Assembly (NCBI GenBank): GCA_021807595.1
Contig: JAKBCS010000007.1
Location: forward strand, 1 to 62,909
Length of the DNA stretch: 62,909 bases
DNA from: Planctomycetota bacterium
GTDB taxonomy: Bacteria > Planctomycetota > Planctomycetia > Gemmatales > Gemmataceae
Reading direction: 5' to 3'
The number at the start of each line of letters is the position of its first letter. The first letter of the stretch is position 1. The notes beneath the pieces were generated by a model, which was given only the letters and a program-made list of their open reading frames with translations, ran no database searches and was not told the DNA's origin. This document shows, piece by piece, positions 36,291 to 45,607 of this stretch. The translations under genes were made by a program, and so were the position numbers.

Positions 36291-37274
36291 CTACAACAAA
36301 TCCTTTACCGCCGCTTGTTCCTCTTGCAATTCGTGCAACGTCGCTTGGAAGCGCTGTTGTCCGAAGGCATCGAGTTTCACGCCTTCAACGATGTTGTAGT
36401 TTCCCTTTCCATCGCTGCGACATGGGTAGCCGAACACTAAACCTGGAGGGACGCCGTATTCGCCCTTGGAGACGACGGCGGCGCTGAACCAATCGTCGGG
36501 GGGAGTCGGCGTCAACAGACTTTTAACGTGATCGAGTGCGCCGTTGGCCGCCGACATGGCCGAACTCATGCCGCGCGCTTTAATGACCGCCGCCCCTCGC
36601 TGCTGGACCATCGACACGAAGGTGTCTTCCAGCCAGTGACGATCCGTAATCACCTCGGTGGCGGGTTTGCCTTTGATCTTGGCGTTGGTGAAATCGGGGT
36701 ACTGCGTATTGCTGTGGTTGCCCCAAATCGTGGTACACGTCACGTCCTCGTTGGCGACGCCGGCTTTCTTGGCCAAGGCTGTGCGGGCGCGATTGTGATC
36801 GAGGCGCGTCATGGCCGTCCAGCGTTCGGCGGGGATGCTCTTGCCGTTGTGGTAACCCACGAGGCAGTTGGTGTTGCACGGATTGCCGACGACGAGGATG
36901 CGCACATCGGACGCCGCGTTGGCCGCGAGTGCCTTGCCTTGTCCGACGAAAATTTTACCGTTGATGCCGAGCAACTCCTTGCGCTCCATGCCTTGCTTGC
37001 GAGGGAAGGAGCCGACCAGCAGTGCCCAGTTGCAACCGGAAAAGGCCCGGTTCGCATCGTCGGTGCAGATGATTTCTTGGAGCGTGGGGAACGAACAATC
37101 GTCGAGTTCCATCGCTACCCCTTCGAGCGCCGGCAGCGCCTGAGGGATCTCCAACAGTTGCAAAATCACCTTGGTATCGCGTCCGAACACTTCGCCGGAG
37201 GCCAACCTTCCCAGCATGGCATATGCCACCTGTCCCGCGGCTCCCGTCACCGCCACCCGTATCGTCCGTGCCAT
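36291..37274 (-). CDS. mdh: Malate dehydrogenase
   Basis: A protein of 327 aa of the cytosolic/type-2 MDH class. It interconverts malate and oxaloacetate with NAD(P). Visible are [19 protein letters not shown] (Rossmann), [30 protein letters not shown] (Arg residues of the active-site loop) and [12 protein letters not shown]. The catalytic DH pair is in [13 protein letters not shown], followed by [25 protein letters not shown] precedes the chosen ATG at 37274; a 33-residue longer frame is less likely. Confidence 0.95.
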   Translation of the reverse strand: MARTIRVAVTGAAGQVAYAMLGRLASGEVFGRDTKVILQLLEIPQALPALEGVAMELDDCSFPTLQEIICTDDANRAFSGCNWALLVGSFPRKQGMERKELLGINGKIFVGQGKALAANAASDVRILVVGNPCNTNCLVGYHNGKSIPAERWTAMTRLDHNRARTALAKKAGVANEDVTCTTIWGNHSNTQYPDFTNAKIKGKPATEVITDRHWLEDTFVSMVQQRGAAVIKARGMSSAMSAANGALDHVKSLLTPTPPDDWFSAAVVSKGEYGVPPGLVFGYPCRSDGKGNYNIVEGVKLDAFGQQRFQATLHELQEEQAAVKDLL

Positions 37275-37506
37275 AATGTTCACTCCAATGCGGCTGTTAT
37301 TCGCAGTTATTTGTGGGACGGGCGAATTCAAACGAGGTCCGACCGAGCGTTGCCAACATTCGATGGTAGCCAATTCCCTCGGGGAGTTGGAGTCGACAAT
37401 ATCGAACGGATTCCGAGCTTCATTCTACCATTGTCGCGTCCGTCAACCAGCGAAAGTTTTTTGTGACGAGTACCCCCGAAACGGAGACGGCATTGCGGAA
37501 CCTCCT

Positions 37507-38544
37507 TCACGACCGACTCTGATAGAGCGCGACGAGAGCGGCACCGATGGCCTGGGATAGATCGCCCAAAGCGGCGGGGACAATGCTGAGTCGCTCGCGC
37601 TGGGCGGGCCACAGATGGGGAAAAGCGGTATCCCGAACGATGCGCAGATAACGATTCCGAAACGTCTCGGTGGTTGCTTCGGGGTCCATCAATCCGCCGC
37701 CGATGACCACAAAACGCGGATCGAGCGCCATGGCGAGATTGGCGACGTGCAAACCCAGCGCGCGGGCCTGAAAATCGAACAGGGAGATGGCGAGGTCGTC
37801 CCCCTTTTGCGCCAATCCGCGCAGAGCGAAGGCGCGCTCGCGCGCGCCCAGCGACGAACGGGCCAATTCGTGATCGGGATATTCGGCGAGCTTATCGGCC
37901 AACAGGTAGGGGAGACCGGAAAGGGTTGTGTAAACTTCGACGCAACCCCATGTACGACCGCAGCCACACGGATAGGGCCGCGTTTGCAGCAGGTGCAGGG
38001 AAGCCGGCATATGGCCGCCTTCCATGCCTGCGAGGGTGTCGCCGTCCAGCGGTAGACCGTGGCGGTCGATATAGGCGCAACCCAATCCCGAACCCGGAGC
38101 GAGCATCAGCACGGTGCCGCCCCCGCTGCCGCGCAGTCGCTGCGCCTCGGCCACGCCGCCGAGATTGCCGTCGTTTCCGACCACCAACGGCACGTTGCGT
38201 CCCGCGCGCTCGGCCAAAGCGTTGCCGAAGGAGGTGTAAACGTCGAAACCGACGAAGCTCTCCGGCATGTTGGCCGTGCGGTCGAACACGCCGTAGCGCT
38301 GAAAAGGTCCAGGGATGGACAAACCAACTCCGTTGACTTGCTCCCACGCCAGACCGTTTTCCGTCAGGTATTCCGCCGCGTTGTCGACCCATCCGCGCAC
38401 CACGGCTTGTGGTCCTTGGGACGAATGCGTCGGACGTTGCAGGAGCCGGGTCGAGACGATCGTGCCATCGCTCCATACGCCGCCGATTTTTGACGTAGTC
38501 GCCCCGCCGTCGGTGCCGAGGTACACGGACTGCCCAGTAGTCAT
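37507..38544 (-). CDS. ROK-family sugar kinase
   Basis: A protein of 345 aa. The N-terminal ATP-binding motif GTDGGATTSKIGGV and the ROK zinc-binding motif CGCGRTWGCVEVYTTLSGL are visible, as is NDGNLGGVAEAQRLRG with the catalytic Asp region. ROK kinases phosphorylate glucose, N-acetylmannosamine or related sugars; the substrate here is not deducible. There is no DNA-binding domain, so it is a kinase rather than a ROK repressor. AGGAAAAGCGATCCG precedes the ATG. Confidence 0.92.
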   Translation of the reverse strand: MTTGQSVYLGTDGGATTSKIGGVWSDGTIVSTRLLQRPTHSSQGPQAVVRGWVDNAAEYLTENGLAWEQVNGVGLSIPGPFQRYGVFDRTANMPESFVGFDVYTSFGNALAERAGRNVPLVVGNDGNLGGVAEAQRLRGSGGGTVLMLAPGSGLGCAYIDRHGLPLDGDTLAGMEGGHMPASLHLLQTRPYPCGCGRTWGCVEVYTTLSGLPYLLADKLAEYPDHELARSSLGARERAFALRGLAQKGDDLAISLFDFQARALGLHVANLAMALDPRFVVIGGGLMDPEATTETFRNRYLRIVRDTAFPHLWPAQRERLSIVPAALGDLSQAIGAALVALYQSRS

Positions 38545-38785
38545 CGGATCGCTTTTCCTTTGTTTTCGCTTGAGGGCCGTGCTGTCATCCTATGATACGC
38601 AAGACGGACAGACACCCCGCCCTCGGCCAAAAGTCGAGAGACAGAGCCGCATCTCGATTAGAACCCTCGTATGGAACAACCTTCAAGCAAAGTAAAGCGC
38701 GAACGAGATGTCTTATGTACTCTATATGCGTCCGATTTCAGAACTCGATCCCAGACATCTGCCGAGTTGCGGGCGGGGCGTTCCC

Positions 38786-39823
38786 TTATGTGCTGGCCAG
38801 AATGTGCATGATGTCGCCGTCTTGGACGAGGTAGGTCTTGCCCTCCAAGCGATACACGCCGTGGGTCTTGGCTTCCTTCATCGATCCCACGCGCTGAAAA
38901 TCGTCGTAGCCGACCACCTCGGCGCGAACGAAACCGCGCGCGAGATCGGTATGAATCTGACTCGCGCCGATGACCGCGTCGGCTCCCGCCGGCATACTCC
39001 AGGCGCGGCACTCGTCTTCGCCGACGGTGAAGAACACGATTTGTCCCATCGACGAGAACACTTGTCGCAAGATGTCATCGCGAACGAACCCCTTGAGTCC
39101 GAGGTCGGCGACGAACATCTGTCGATCTTCTTCCGGCAGATCGTGCAGTTCCATTTCCAATTTTGCCGGCGCGGCCAGGGCGTTCGGCTCCAGCGCCAGT
39201 AACTCGGCGGGAAGCGGTCGATTGAGCCGGTCGTCGCCGAGGTTGACGAATGCCTGTTCCGGCTTCAATGTCAACAGTTGAAAGCTGCGAATCGCCTTCT
39301 CTTCCTCCGGCTTGAGTCCGAGCGTGGCGGGGGACTGATTGGCCTCGAAAGCGGTAGCGATGCGCTCGAGTAGGGCGAGTTCTTGTTCGTCGATTTCCTT
39401 CTGCTTGGCGGGACGCGGCTTGCGGAGTTGATCGCGCAGTTTGCCGATGCGATTGCCGACGATCTCCAGGTCGGCGAACATCAATTCCTCTCGGAAACGC
39501 CGCAATTGCCCCGCAAGATCCGGTTCGTTAAAACCGTTGAGAATGACGAGCAACCCCCCAGACTCGCGGAGGATGCCGAGCCGGCGAGGATTATCGCGCC
39601 GTTCGGTCGCCAACAAGCCCGGCGTGTCGAGAAACTCGATGGTCGTCGGTGTCGTCTTTTTCGGCTGGAACTTTGCCGACAGCCAATCGAGACGAGGATC
39701 GGGAATCCGCGCCATGCCGGTCTGCCCCGTCTGACTCTTGGACGGATCGGGTTTCACTCCGGTCAGCCATTGAAAGACGCTGCTCTTGCCCGAACCCGAG
39801 AAGCCAACGATGCCGACTTTCAT
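38786..39823 (-). CDS. YchF-like GTPase (DUF933), divergent
   Basis: A protein of 345 aa. G1 is VGIVGFSGSGKSSVFQWLTG, G3 is FLDTPGLLATER, and the C-terminal half carries the YchF/TGS-like DUF933 domain (GLKGFVRDDILRQVFSSM, AWSMPAGADAVIGASQIHTD, VVGYDDF, EGKTYLVQDGDIMHI). In YchF/OLA1 the base-recognition motif is NKxE; here no such motif is obvious (VNLGDDRLN in that area), so nucleotide specificity may differ. OLA1-type proteins bind ribosomes and hydrolyse ATP. It is a paralogous, shorter type common in some planctomycetes by my recollection. Confidence 0.88.
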   Translation of the reverse strand: MKVGIVGFSGSGKSSVFQWLTGVKPDPSKSQTGQTGMARIPDPRLDWLSAKFQPKKTTPTTIEFLDTPGLLATERRDNPRRLGILRESGGLLVILNGFNEPDLAGQLRRFREELMFADLEIVGNRIGKLRDQLRKPRPAKQKEIDEQELALLERIATAFEANQSPATLGLKPEEEKAIRSFQLLTLKPEQAFVNLGDDRLNRPLPAELLALEPNALAAPAKLEMELHDLPEEDRQMFVADLGLKGFVRDDILRQVFSSMGQIVFFTVGEDECRAWSMPAGADAVIGASQIHTDLARGFVRAEVVGYDDFQRVGSMKEAKTHGVYRLEGKTYLVQDGDIMHILAST

Positions 39824-40008
39824 TCTAGCTCTCAGCTTTCAACTCTCAGCCTTCAGCGATCGATGGTCGCTGGCGCGGTCGATGAACCGGGACATCGCGA
39901 TCGCGGGGCCAACCATTGCGAAACCCCTTGGCCACTGTACTACCAATCCCTTATTCTGGCTACAGAACAAATCGTTGAACCCCGCTGCCTGAAAGCCGAG
40001 AGTTGATT

Positions 40009-40752
40009 ATGTGCGACGAGTGGATGCCGCGTTTGGAGTTGTCGATCGACTTCGACCAGTTTCGGCAGTTACCGCGCAACGCGGCGTACAAGTACGAGTA
40101 TTTCGACCGGCGTGCCTGGTTGAATCCACGTCCGCGCTATTATCACGCTCTGCTCGATCTTCCGCACTGGGTCGAGACGCCTTTAGCGGAGACCCATCGC
40201 AAGGCTTCTTTGCGAGCGGTTCGAGAATCCGATTGGGAGGGACTCGCGCCCCTGTTCGCGGAGTCATTCCATCGCCAGCAACCGTTCGGCGGTTTGGATC
40301 AGGAACGAGCGCTTGAGGCATCAAGAAAGAGCCTCGCCCACACACGCACGGGCGGCGATGGTCCGTGGATCGAATCGGCCAGCTTTGTCGCGGTCGACGA
40401 GCAACGGGGAAACGAGGTCGGTGCCCTTTTCACGACGCTTTTGCCGGACGCGGATCCGAGCGCCTGGAACAGTTATCATTGGGAGGAACCGCCTCCACCC
40501 GATGCGCTGGCGAGACGTCTGGGCAGGCCGCATCTGACGTGGATTTTCGTCGCCCCTCTCTCGGCCGGGAATGGCATCGGCACCCTGTTGCTCGGTGCTG
40601 CCGTCCGCGTCCTTTTGGATTGCGGCTACACCGTGTTGGCCAGCACATTTCTCAACGGCAACGATTCGAGCATGCTCTGGCACTGGCGCAACGGCTTCCG
40701 ATTGCTCGCGCACCCGGGATCGTACCGTCGTCGATGGGACGAATTCGAATAG
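40009..40752 (+). CDS. GNAT-family N-acetyltransferase
   Basis: A protein of 247 aa. The N-terminal third (MPRLELSIDFDQFRQLPRNA ...) is an extension; the GNAT fold starts at about residue 66 with SLRAVRESDWEGLAPLFAES. The acetyl-CoA loop is WIFVAPLSAGNGIGTLLLGA, followed by LASTFLNGNDSSMLWHWRNG. Substrate is unknown. The ATG at 40009 is chosen because a GAAAGCCGAGAG stretch precedes it; a nearby upstream TTG is less likely. Confidence 0.85.
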   Translation: MCDEWMPRLELSIDFDQFRQLPRNAAYKYEYFDRRAWLNPRPRYYHALLDLPHWVETPLAETHRKASLRAVRESDWEGLAPLFAESFHRQQPFGGLDQERALEASRKSLAHTRTGGDGPWIESASFVAVDEQRGNEVGALFTTLLPDADPSAWNSYHWEEPPPPDALARRLGRPHLTWIFVAPLSAGNGIGTLLLGAAVRVLLDCGYTVLASTFLNGNDSSMLWHWRNGFRLLAHPGSYRRRWDEFE

Positions 40753-40787
40753 ATTTCGGATCGATACCGGTTACTTCATGCGCGGCT

Positions 40788-42089
40788 CTATTCGCCGCCG
40801 TCATCCAAAAACCGCACCCGTACATCTGGGCCTTGGATGTGGTGCAGGAGTTGGCGCGGGAGATAGCAACGGATGCTCACACGATTGTCGTGGAACTCCT
40901 GACGATAGATGTCGGCATGGGCGGCGAGATACGACAACACTTTTCCGTTACCGGCGTCGGTCTCAATCGCGGCGTCGGCGAAATCGGCGCTGAGCATTTC
41001 GATCACCGCTTCTTGCAGTTCCTCCAAGCCGCTGCGTTCGCGGGCGCTGACGGCCACGGCCCGCGGATGATGGCTCTGCAACACTTGCAGATACGAGGCA
41101 TCGCTTACGCGGTCGGCCTTGTTCAAGACTAAGAGCGTCGCCTTGTCGCCGCAGCCGAGTTCCTTCAAGACGGCGTTGACCGCCTTGATTTGCTCCTCGG
41201 CGTGGGGGTTACTCGCATCGACAACATGCAGCAGCAGCCGCGCTTGCCGCGCTTCTTCCAATGTCGCCTTGAACGAAGCGATCAAATGGTGCGGCAAATC
41301 GCGGATGAAGCCGACGGTGTCGCTCAGCAACACGCGGCCCCAATCCTTAAGATGCCACTGCCGCGTGCGGGTGTCGAGCGTCGAAAACAGTTTGTCTTCG
41401 ACGTAGACGCCCGCGCCGGTCAGGACGTTCATCAGCGTGCTTTTGCCCGCGTTGGTGTAGCCGACCAGCGAGACGGTGTGTTCCTCGCGGCGGCTGCGGA
41501 CTTCGCGCTCCTTGCGCGCCTGCACTTCGACCAGTCGCGCCTTTAGATCGCGGATGCGAAGATCGACGAGACGACGATCTTCTTCCAGCTGCGTTTCACC
41601 GGGACCGCGTGTGCCGATGCCGCCGGTGATGCGACCTAAGTGCGACCACATTTGTCGCAGACGCGGCAAGGCGTATTCCAGCTGGGCCAATTCGACTTGT
41701 AGCCGAGCTTCTGTAGTGCGAGCGCGGGTGGCGAAGATGTCGAGAATTAGCTCGCTGCGGTCGAGAACTTTGAGCTTGGTGGCCTTTTCGAGATTGCGCA
41801 ACTGCGCCGGCGACAGATCGTTGTCGAAGACGATCACATCGGCCTCGGTGGCTTCGACCTGCTCTTGCAATTCTTGCAGTTTGCCTTTGCCGATGTAGCT
41901 GGCGGGATTGATCTTCTCGCGCCGCTGGCACAATCCACCGACGACGATAGCGCCGGCGGTAGTCGCCAAGCCGCGCAGTTCGTCGAGAGGATCGCTGCTG
42001 ATCCACGGACGATCGGGGAGCGCCACGCTGACAAGAAAGGCACGTTCGAGATGGACGGTCAGTTCGTCGCGGGTATTGTCGAGTGTCAC
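40788..42089 (-). CDS. hflX: GTPase HflX
   Basis: A protein of 433 aa. The N-terminal HflX domain is visible as GLATTAGAIVVGGLCQRREK, ASYIGKGKLQELQEQVE and DNDLSPAQLRNLEKAT. The linker contains GRITGGIGTRGPGETQLEED, and the G domain has SLVGYTNAGKSTLMNVLTG (G1), SDTVGFIRDLPHHLIASFKA (G3) and LVLNKADRVSD (G4). HflX binds the 50S ribosome and splits stalled or stressed 70S ribosomes. It is complete. No hfq or hflKC genes are adjacent. Confidence 0.97.
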   Translation of the reverse strand: MTLDNTRDELTVHLERAFLVSVALPDRPWISSDPLDELRGLATTAGAIVVGGLCQRREKINPASYIGKGKLQELQEQVEATEADVIVFDNDLSPAQLRNLEKATKLKVLDRSELILDIFATRARTTEARLQVELAQLEYALPRLRQMWSHLGRITGGIGTRGPGETQLEEDRRLVDLRIRDLKARLVEVQARKEREVRSRREEHTVSLVGYTNAGKSTLMNVLTGAGVYVEDKLFSTLDTRTRQWHLKDWGRVLLSDTVGFIRDLPHHLIASFKATLEEARQARLLLHVVDASNPHAEEQIKAVNAVLKELGCGDKATLLVLNKADRVSDASYLQVLQSHHPRAVAVSARERSGLEELQEAVIEMLSADFADAAIETDAGNGKVLSYLAAHADIYRQEFHDNRVSIRCYLPRQLLHHIQGPDVRVRFLDDGGE

Positions 42090-42321
42090 GTTGTAGTTCG
42101 TTCCTCCTTATGCCGTTTATTTTACGCTGCCGCGCCGGCGAATACCAAGTGGAATCCGGCGAACTGGGAGCGTCCGCCTCCCAATGTCCCTATCCGGGGG
42201 CTGATACTTCCCGCTCGCCACACGAAGCGAGATTGCAAGCTATAGTGTGTAAGACGGCGTGCGCGGGCTATGGTTCGCGTTCTGTGATGCAGAATCCGCG
42301 TTGCCGATTGAGGGTTCTGTT

Positions 42322-43023
42322 GTGTCGAATGCCCGTTCCGGAGACGATCCAGATTTGCGCGTCTGGATCGAACGGTTGAGAGACCGCGATAGTCGCAAAC
42401 GGCTACACGCGATCACGGTGTTGGCGGCGCTGGGTTTGCGCGCGCGCTCCGCGTTGGCCGGAATGATCGAAGCGTTAAAAGATCCCGTCGTTGAAGTGCG
42501 TCGCATGGCCGCCGTGGGTCTGGGCGAGATCGGTGTTGAAGCGCGAACGGCCATACCCGCCCTGATGGAAGCGCTGCGCGATGAAAGCGAAGTCGTGCGC
42601 CGCCGAGCGGTCGTGACATTGGGGGACATGGGACCGGAAGCGCGCTTGGCCGCTCACTCTCTGATTCAATCGCTGCGCGACGAGAGTGCTTCGGTACGTC
42701 GCCATGCCGCCGCCGCGCTGGGTGAGATTGGTCCGACCGCCGCCGCCGCCATTCCCGCGCTGATCGAGGTGTTGCGCGAAGAAGACGTTCGGGTTCGGGT
42801 CGTGACCGCCGCCGCCTTGGCCAAGATGGGTACGCGCGCCGTGCCCCGTCTCATTGAAGCGCTGCGCGACCCCGATGCCAACGTCCGTCGCCACGCCGCC
42901 CAAACTCTGGGCAAGAACCCTCGCGCTGCCGATGCCGTGCCCGCTCTCACCGAGTTACTCCAAGACACGGATCCGCTTGTGCGCGAAGCTGCCGCTGACG
43001 CTCTGCGACGAGCCGGAGCGTAA
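42322..43023 (+). CDS. HEAT-repeat protein (PBS-lyase type repeats)
   Basis: A protein of 233 aa from the GTG at 42322, chosen because GAGGG lies 7 nt upstream; a GTG at 42259 in the same frame would add 21 residues. Six or seven HEAT/PBS-lyase repeats are visible, each with a VRRxAAxxLGEIG-like helix pair (VRRMAAVGLGEIGVEARTAI, VRRHAAAALGEIGPTAAAAI, VRRHAAQTLGKNPRAADAVP). This fold mediates protein-protein contacts. No partner is encoded next to it. No signal peptide is seen, so it is probably cytoplasmic. Confidence 0.85.
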   Translation: MSNARSGDDPDLRVWIERLRDRDSRKRLHAITVLAALGLRARSALAGMIEALKDPVVEVRRMAAVGLGEIGVEARTAIPALMEALRDESEVVRRRAVVTLGDMGPEARLAAHSLIQSLRDESASVRRHAAAALGEIGPTAAAAIPALIEVLREEDVRVRVVTAAALAKMGTRAVPRLIEALRDPDANVRRHAAQTLGKNPRAADAVPALTELLQDTDPLVREAAADALRRAGA

Positions 43024-43267
43024 GATCGCTCTTCCCGAACGCGAACGCGGCGAGCTTTCGAACCAGTAGCCGTCTGCCTCGAATATGGACCGCGATGCCT
43101 TCCAGGTAGTTGTCCGTTTCCGCATGGGGATTGGCTCGTTTTCTCGATTGTAAAGCCAGGAACCGTCGATATAAGGGAGGAGACGGGGAGTCGTCCGGCA
43201 AAAGTGGCGAAGCCGCGGCTTGCGGGGAATGCGGGCGAAGGAAACAGAGAGCCAAGGAGGGGAATCG

Positions 43268-44113
43268 ATGAAACGCTGCGATGTCTGGCTTCTGCTCCTC
43301 TTCGTTGCGAGCGGGTGTCTGCCGACGCAGTCTCCTCTCTCGCCTCCCAACCTGAGCGCACCCCGCGCGATCGAGGCTCTCGACACGCTCTTTCTCGAAG
43401 AAATGACATGGATGGAGGTGCGCGACGCCTTGAGGGCGGGCAAGACAACCGTAATCGTCCCCACGGGCGGTGTCGAACAGGCCGGCCCCTATCTCGCCAC
43501 CGGCAAACACAATTACATCCTCCGAGGCACGACCGAAGCGATTGCCCGAAAGTTGGGCGATGCCTTGATCGCGCCGATTGTGCCCTTCGTGCCAGAAGGA
43601 AACATCGATCCGCCGTCCGGTCACATGTTCTACCCTGGAACGATTAGCCTGTCCGAAGACGCTTACGAACGGCTGCTCACCGACATCTGTTCGAGTCTAC
43701 AAAAGCACGGCTTCCGGCACATCGTTCTCTTGGGCGACAGCGAGGGCAACCAGACGGGCATGAAAGCCATCGCCAATCGTCTCGATGCGAAATGGACGAA
43801 CGAAAAGACGCGCGTTCATTTCATCCCCGAATACTACGACAATCTTGGGGTTACGCAATGGCTGGAACAGCGCGGCATCCGCGAACGGGATGAAGGGCTG
43901 CACGACGATTTTGCAACGACGGCTCAACTCATGGCCGTCGATCCGAATACCGTGCGCATGAGGCAGCGCATGGCGGCAGGCAAGTTTCATATCAACGGCA
44001 TCGCCTTGTCTCCTACCGAGACGGTTTCATGGGGCAAACAAATCATTGAGCTTCGTGCCGAATCGACGGTTCGCGCCATCCGCAAGGCCGTTCGGCACGA
44101 CGGGAAGGGATAG
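43268..44113 (+). CDS. Creatininase-family amidohydrolase, predicted lipoprotein
   Basis: A protein of 281 aa. The signal LLLLFVASGCLP holds a lipobox ASGC, so it is likely membrane-anchored. The creatininase fold shows TVIVPTGGVEQAGPYLATGK (metal-binding E and H region normally GSxEQHGPHLP), FVPEGNIDPPSGHMFYPGT and HIVLLGDSEGNQTGMKAI. In canonical creatininases the first motif reads EQHGPHLPL...D; here the H of EQHG is replaced by A and HLP by YLA, so some metal ligands may be lost. Activity is uncertain. GGAGGGGAATCG precedes the ATG. Confidence 0.8.
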   Translation: MKRCDVWLLLLFVASGCLPTQSPLSPPNLSAPRAIEALDTLFLEEMTWMEVRDALRAGKTTVIVPTGGVEQAGPYLATGKHNYILRGTTEAIARKLGDALIAPIVPFVPEGNIDPPSGHMFYPGTISLSEDAYERLLTDICSSLQKHGFRHIVLLGDSEGNQTGMKAIANRLDAKWTNEKTRVHFIPEYYDNLGVTQWLEQRGIRERDEGLHDDFATTAQLMAVDPNTVRMRQRMAAGKFHINGIALSPTETVSWGKQIIELRAESTVRAIRKAVRHDGKG

Positions 44114-44242
44114 CACACGAGTAGACGATTTCGAGGGGCATTGCCGTCCTTCGATGCGAAGATACAGTATCCATCAGAAAATAGGCGTACCACTCGACCC
44201 GTTGGCCGAGCGCGGAGTGACACCCCTGAGGAGGATACACCA

Positions 44243-44857
44243 ATGGCCTTTACCTTACCCGCTCTTCCCTATCCCGCAGATTCGCTGGAGGCCGCCATCG
44301 ACAAGGCGACGATGGAGATTCATCACGGCAAGCACCACAAGGCGTATGTGGACAATCTCAACGCCGCCTTGGAAGGTCAGCCCGCGTTACAGGGCAAACC
44401 GATCGAGCAACTGCTGCGCGACATCTCCGGCGTTCCCGAAGGCGTTCGCCAAAAGGTCATTAACAACGGCGGCGGCCACGCCAATCACACCATGTTCTGG
44501 GAGATTATGAGTCCGCAAGGCGGCGGAGAACCGACGGGGAGCCTGGCAGAGGCCATTCAATCGACATTCGGCGATTTTGCCGCCTTCAAGGGAAAGATCA
44601 AAGAGTCGGGCTTGGGGCGATTCGGGAGCGGCTGGGCTTGGCTGGTCGCGCAGCACGGCAAGCTGAGCGTTGTCAGCACCGCCAATCAGGACAGTCCCTA
44701 CATGAGCGGACAAACGCCGCTTCTCGGCGTGGATGTCTGGGAACACGCCTATTATCTGCGCTACCAGAACCGCCGCGCCGATTACCTCGAAGCGTGGTGG
44801 AAGGTAGTTAACTGGAATGAAGTCGCCAAGCGCTTCGCCGCCGCACAAGGCAAATAA
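44243..44857 (+). CDS. sodA: Superoxide dismutase, Mn-type
   Basis: A protein of 204 aa. It dismutates superoxide using Mn (possibly Fe). The metal ligands appear in [17 protein letters not shown] (first His), [11 protein letters not shown] (second His) and [20 protein letters not shown] (Asp and His). [14 protein letters not shown] resembles Mn-type enzymes. It has no signal peptide, so it is cytoplasmic. AGGAGGATACACCA precedes the ATG at 44243. An inverted repeat lies 14 bp after the stop. Confidence 0.95.
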   Translation: MAFTLPALPYPADSLEAAIDKATMEIHHGKHHKAYVDNLNAALEGQPALQGKPIEQLLRDISGVPEGVRQKVINNGGGHANHTMFWEIMSPQGGGEPTGSLAEAIQSTFGDFAAFKGKIKESGLGRFGSGWAWLVAQHGKLSVVSTANQDSPYMSGQTPLLGVDVWEHAYYLRYQNRRADYLEAWWKVVNWNEVAKRFAAAQGK

Positions 44858-44870
44858 CACCCGATTGGCG

Positions 44871-44895
44871 AACCGGCAGCGTAAGCTGCCGGGTT
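44871..44895. repeat. Palindrome AACCGGCAGC-GTAA-GCTGCCGGGTT
   Basis: Arms AACCGGCAGC and GCTGCCGGGTT around GTAA, immediately after the sodA stop. It can act as its terminator. The right arm is also the first unit of the 20-bp tandem array that follows, so the array appears to have grown by expansion from this palindrome. Confidence 0.75.
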
Positions 44896-45060
44896 ATCGC
44901 CGCCGCTGCCGGGTTATCGCCGCCGCTGCCGGGTTATCGCCGCCGCTGCCGGGTTATCGCCGCCGCTGCCGGGTTATCGCCGCCGCTGCCGGGTTGTCGC
45001 CGCCGCTGCCGGGTTGTAGCCGCCGCTGCCGGGTTGTAGCCGCCGCTGCCGGGTTGTCGA
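44885..45060. repeat. 20-bp minisatellite (about nine copies)
   Basis: Units of GCTGCCGGGTTATCGCCGCC begin at 44885 and repeat every 20 bp to 45060 (8.8 copies). Copies 1-5 have TTATCGC; the last ones drift to TTGTCGC, TTGTAGC and TTGTCGA, giving a decay gradient to the right. There are no spacers, so it is not a CRISPR array. No gene lies within it; an open frame through it only reflects the lack of stop codons in the unit. Confidence 0.95.
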
Positions 45061-45203
45061 CACCTCGGCGGTTCACGAAGATTCATCGAGTTGTGGCAAG
45101 AACCCGCAAGATCTTGCTTGACCCCGGCCGAAGACAAGGTATACTCCTCCGACGCTGGGGGAGAGGAAGGGATTCGATTTCCTTTATAAACGGGGAGATG
45201 CCC

Positions 45204-45533
45204 ATGCGCCGGATGCGGCAAGGGCTGGGATTATTGTGTACGCTGATTCTGGGAGTTCTCGGCTGTGCCGACCGCAATATCTCGTTGCGGCCGCCCAAAC
45301 ATCCCGATGAGATCGTCTTGCCGCCACAAGCGGACAGTCGCTTTGCAAATCCGCCGATTTATCCCGAAGTGTCGAACCCCAATAAGGACCCCGACCGGGT
45401 CGCTGGCGGAGGCACGCCCAACGTCGGCGCGATGAACATGGGCGGCATGGGCGGAGGCGGCATGGGCATGCCCGGCATGGGTGCCATGGGAATGGGAAGC
45501 GGTGCCATGATGGGTGGGTATGGCGGGCGGTAA
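45204..45533 (+). CDS. Small Gly/Met-rich predicted lipoprotein
   Basis: A protein of 109 aa. The signal RRMRQGLGLLCTLILGVLGC has a lipobox VLGC. The mature protein starts with a polar segment (ADRNISLRPPKHPDEIVLPP) and ends in a 35-residue Gly/Met tract with repeated GGMG, GMGMPG and MGMGSG units. Such low-complexity tails occur in planctomycete lipoproteins; no function is known. CGGGGAG lies 6 nt before the ATG at 45204, the preferred start over the ATG at 45198. Confidence 0.7.
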   Translation: MRRMRQGLGLLCTLILGVLGCADRNISLRPPKHPDEIVLPPQADSRFANPPIYPEVSNPNKDPDRVAGGGTPNVGAMNMGGMGGGGMGMPGMGAMGMGSGAMMGGYGGR

Positions 45534-45607
45534 GTTGAGAACTTGGGGCAAACGATCGAGTCGGCCTGGACTTTGCAAGTTGAGATCGAATCGGAAGAAT
45601 CAACGAC

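Noticed and set aside
44885-45060. Possible CRISPR array
   Set aside because: The 20-bp units are contiguous without spacers, and no cas gene is present.
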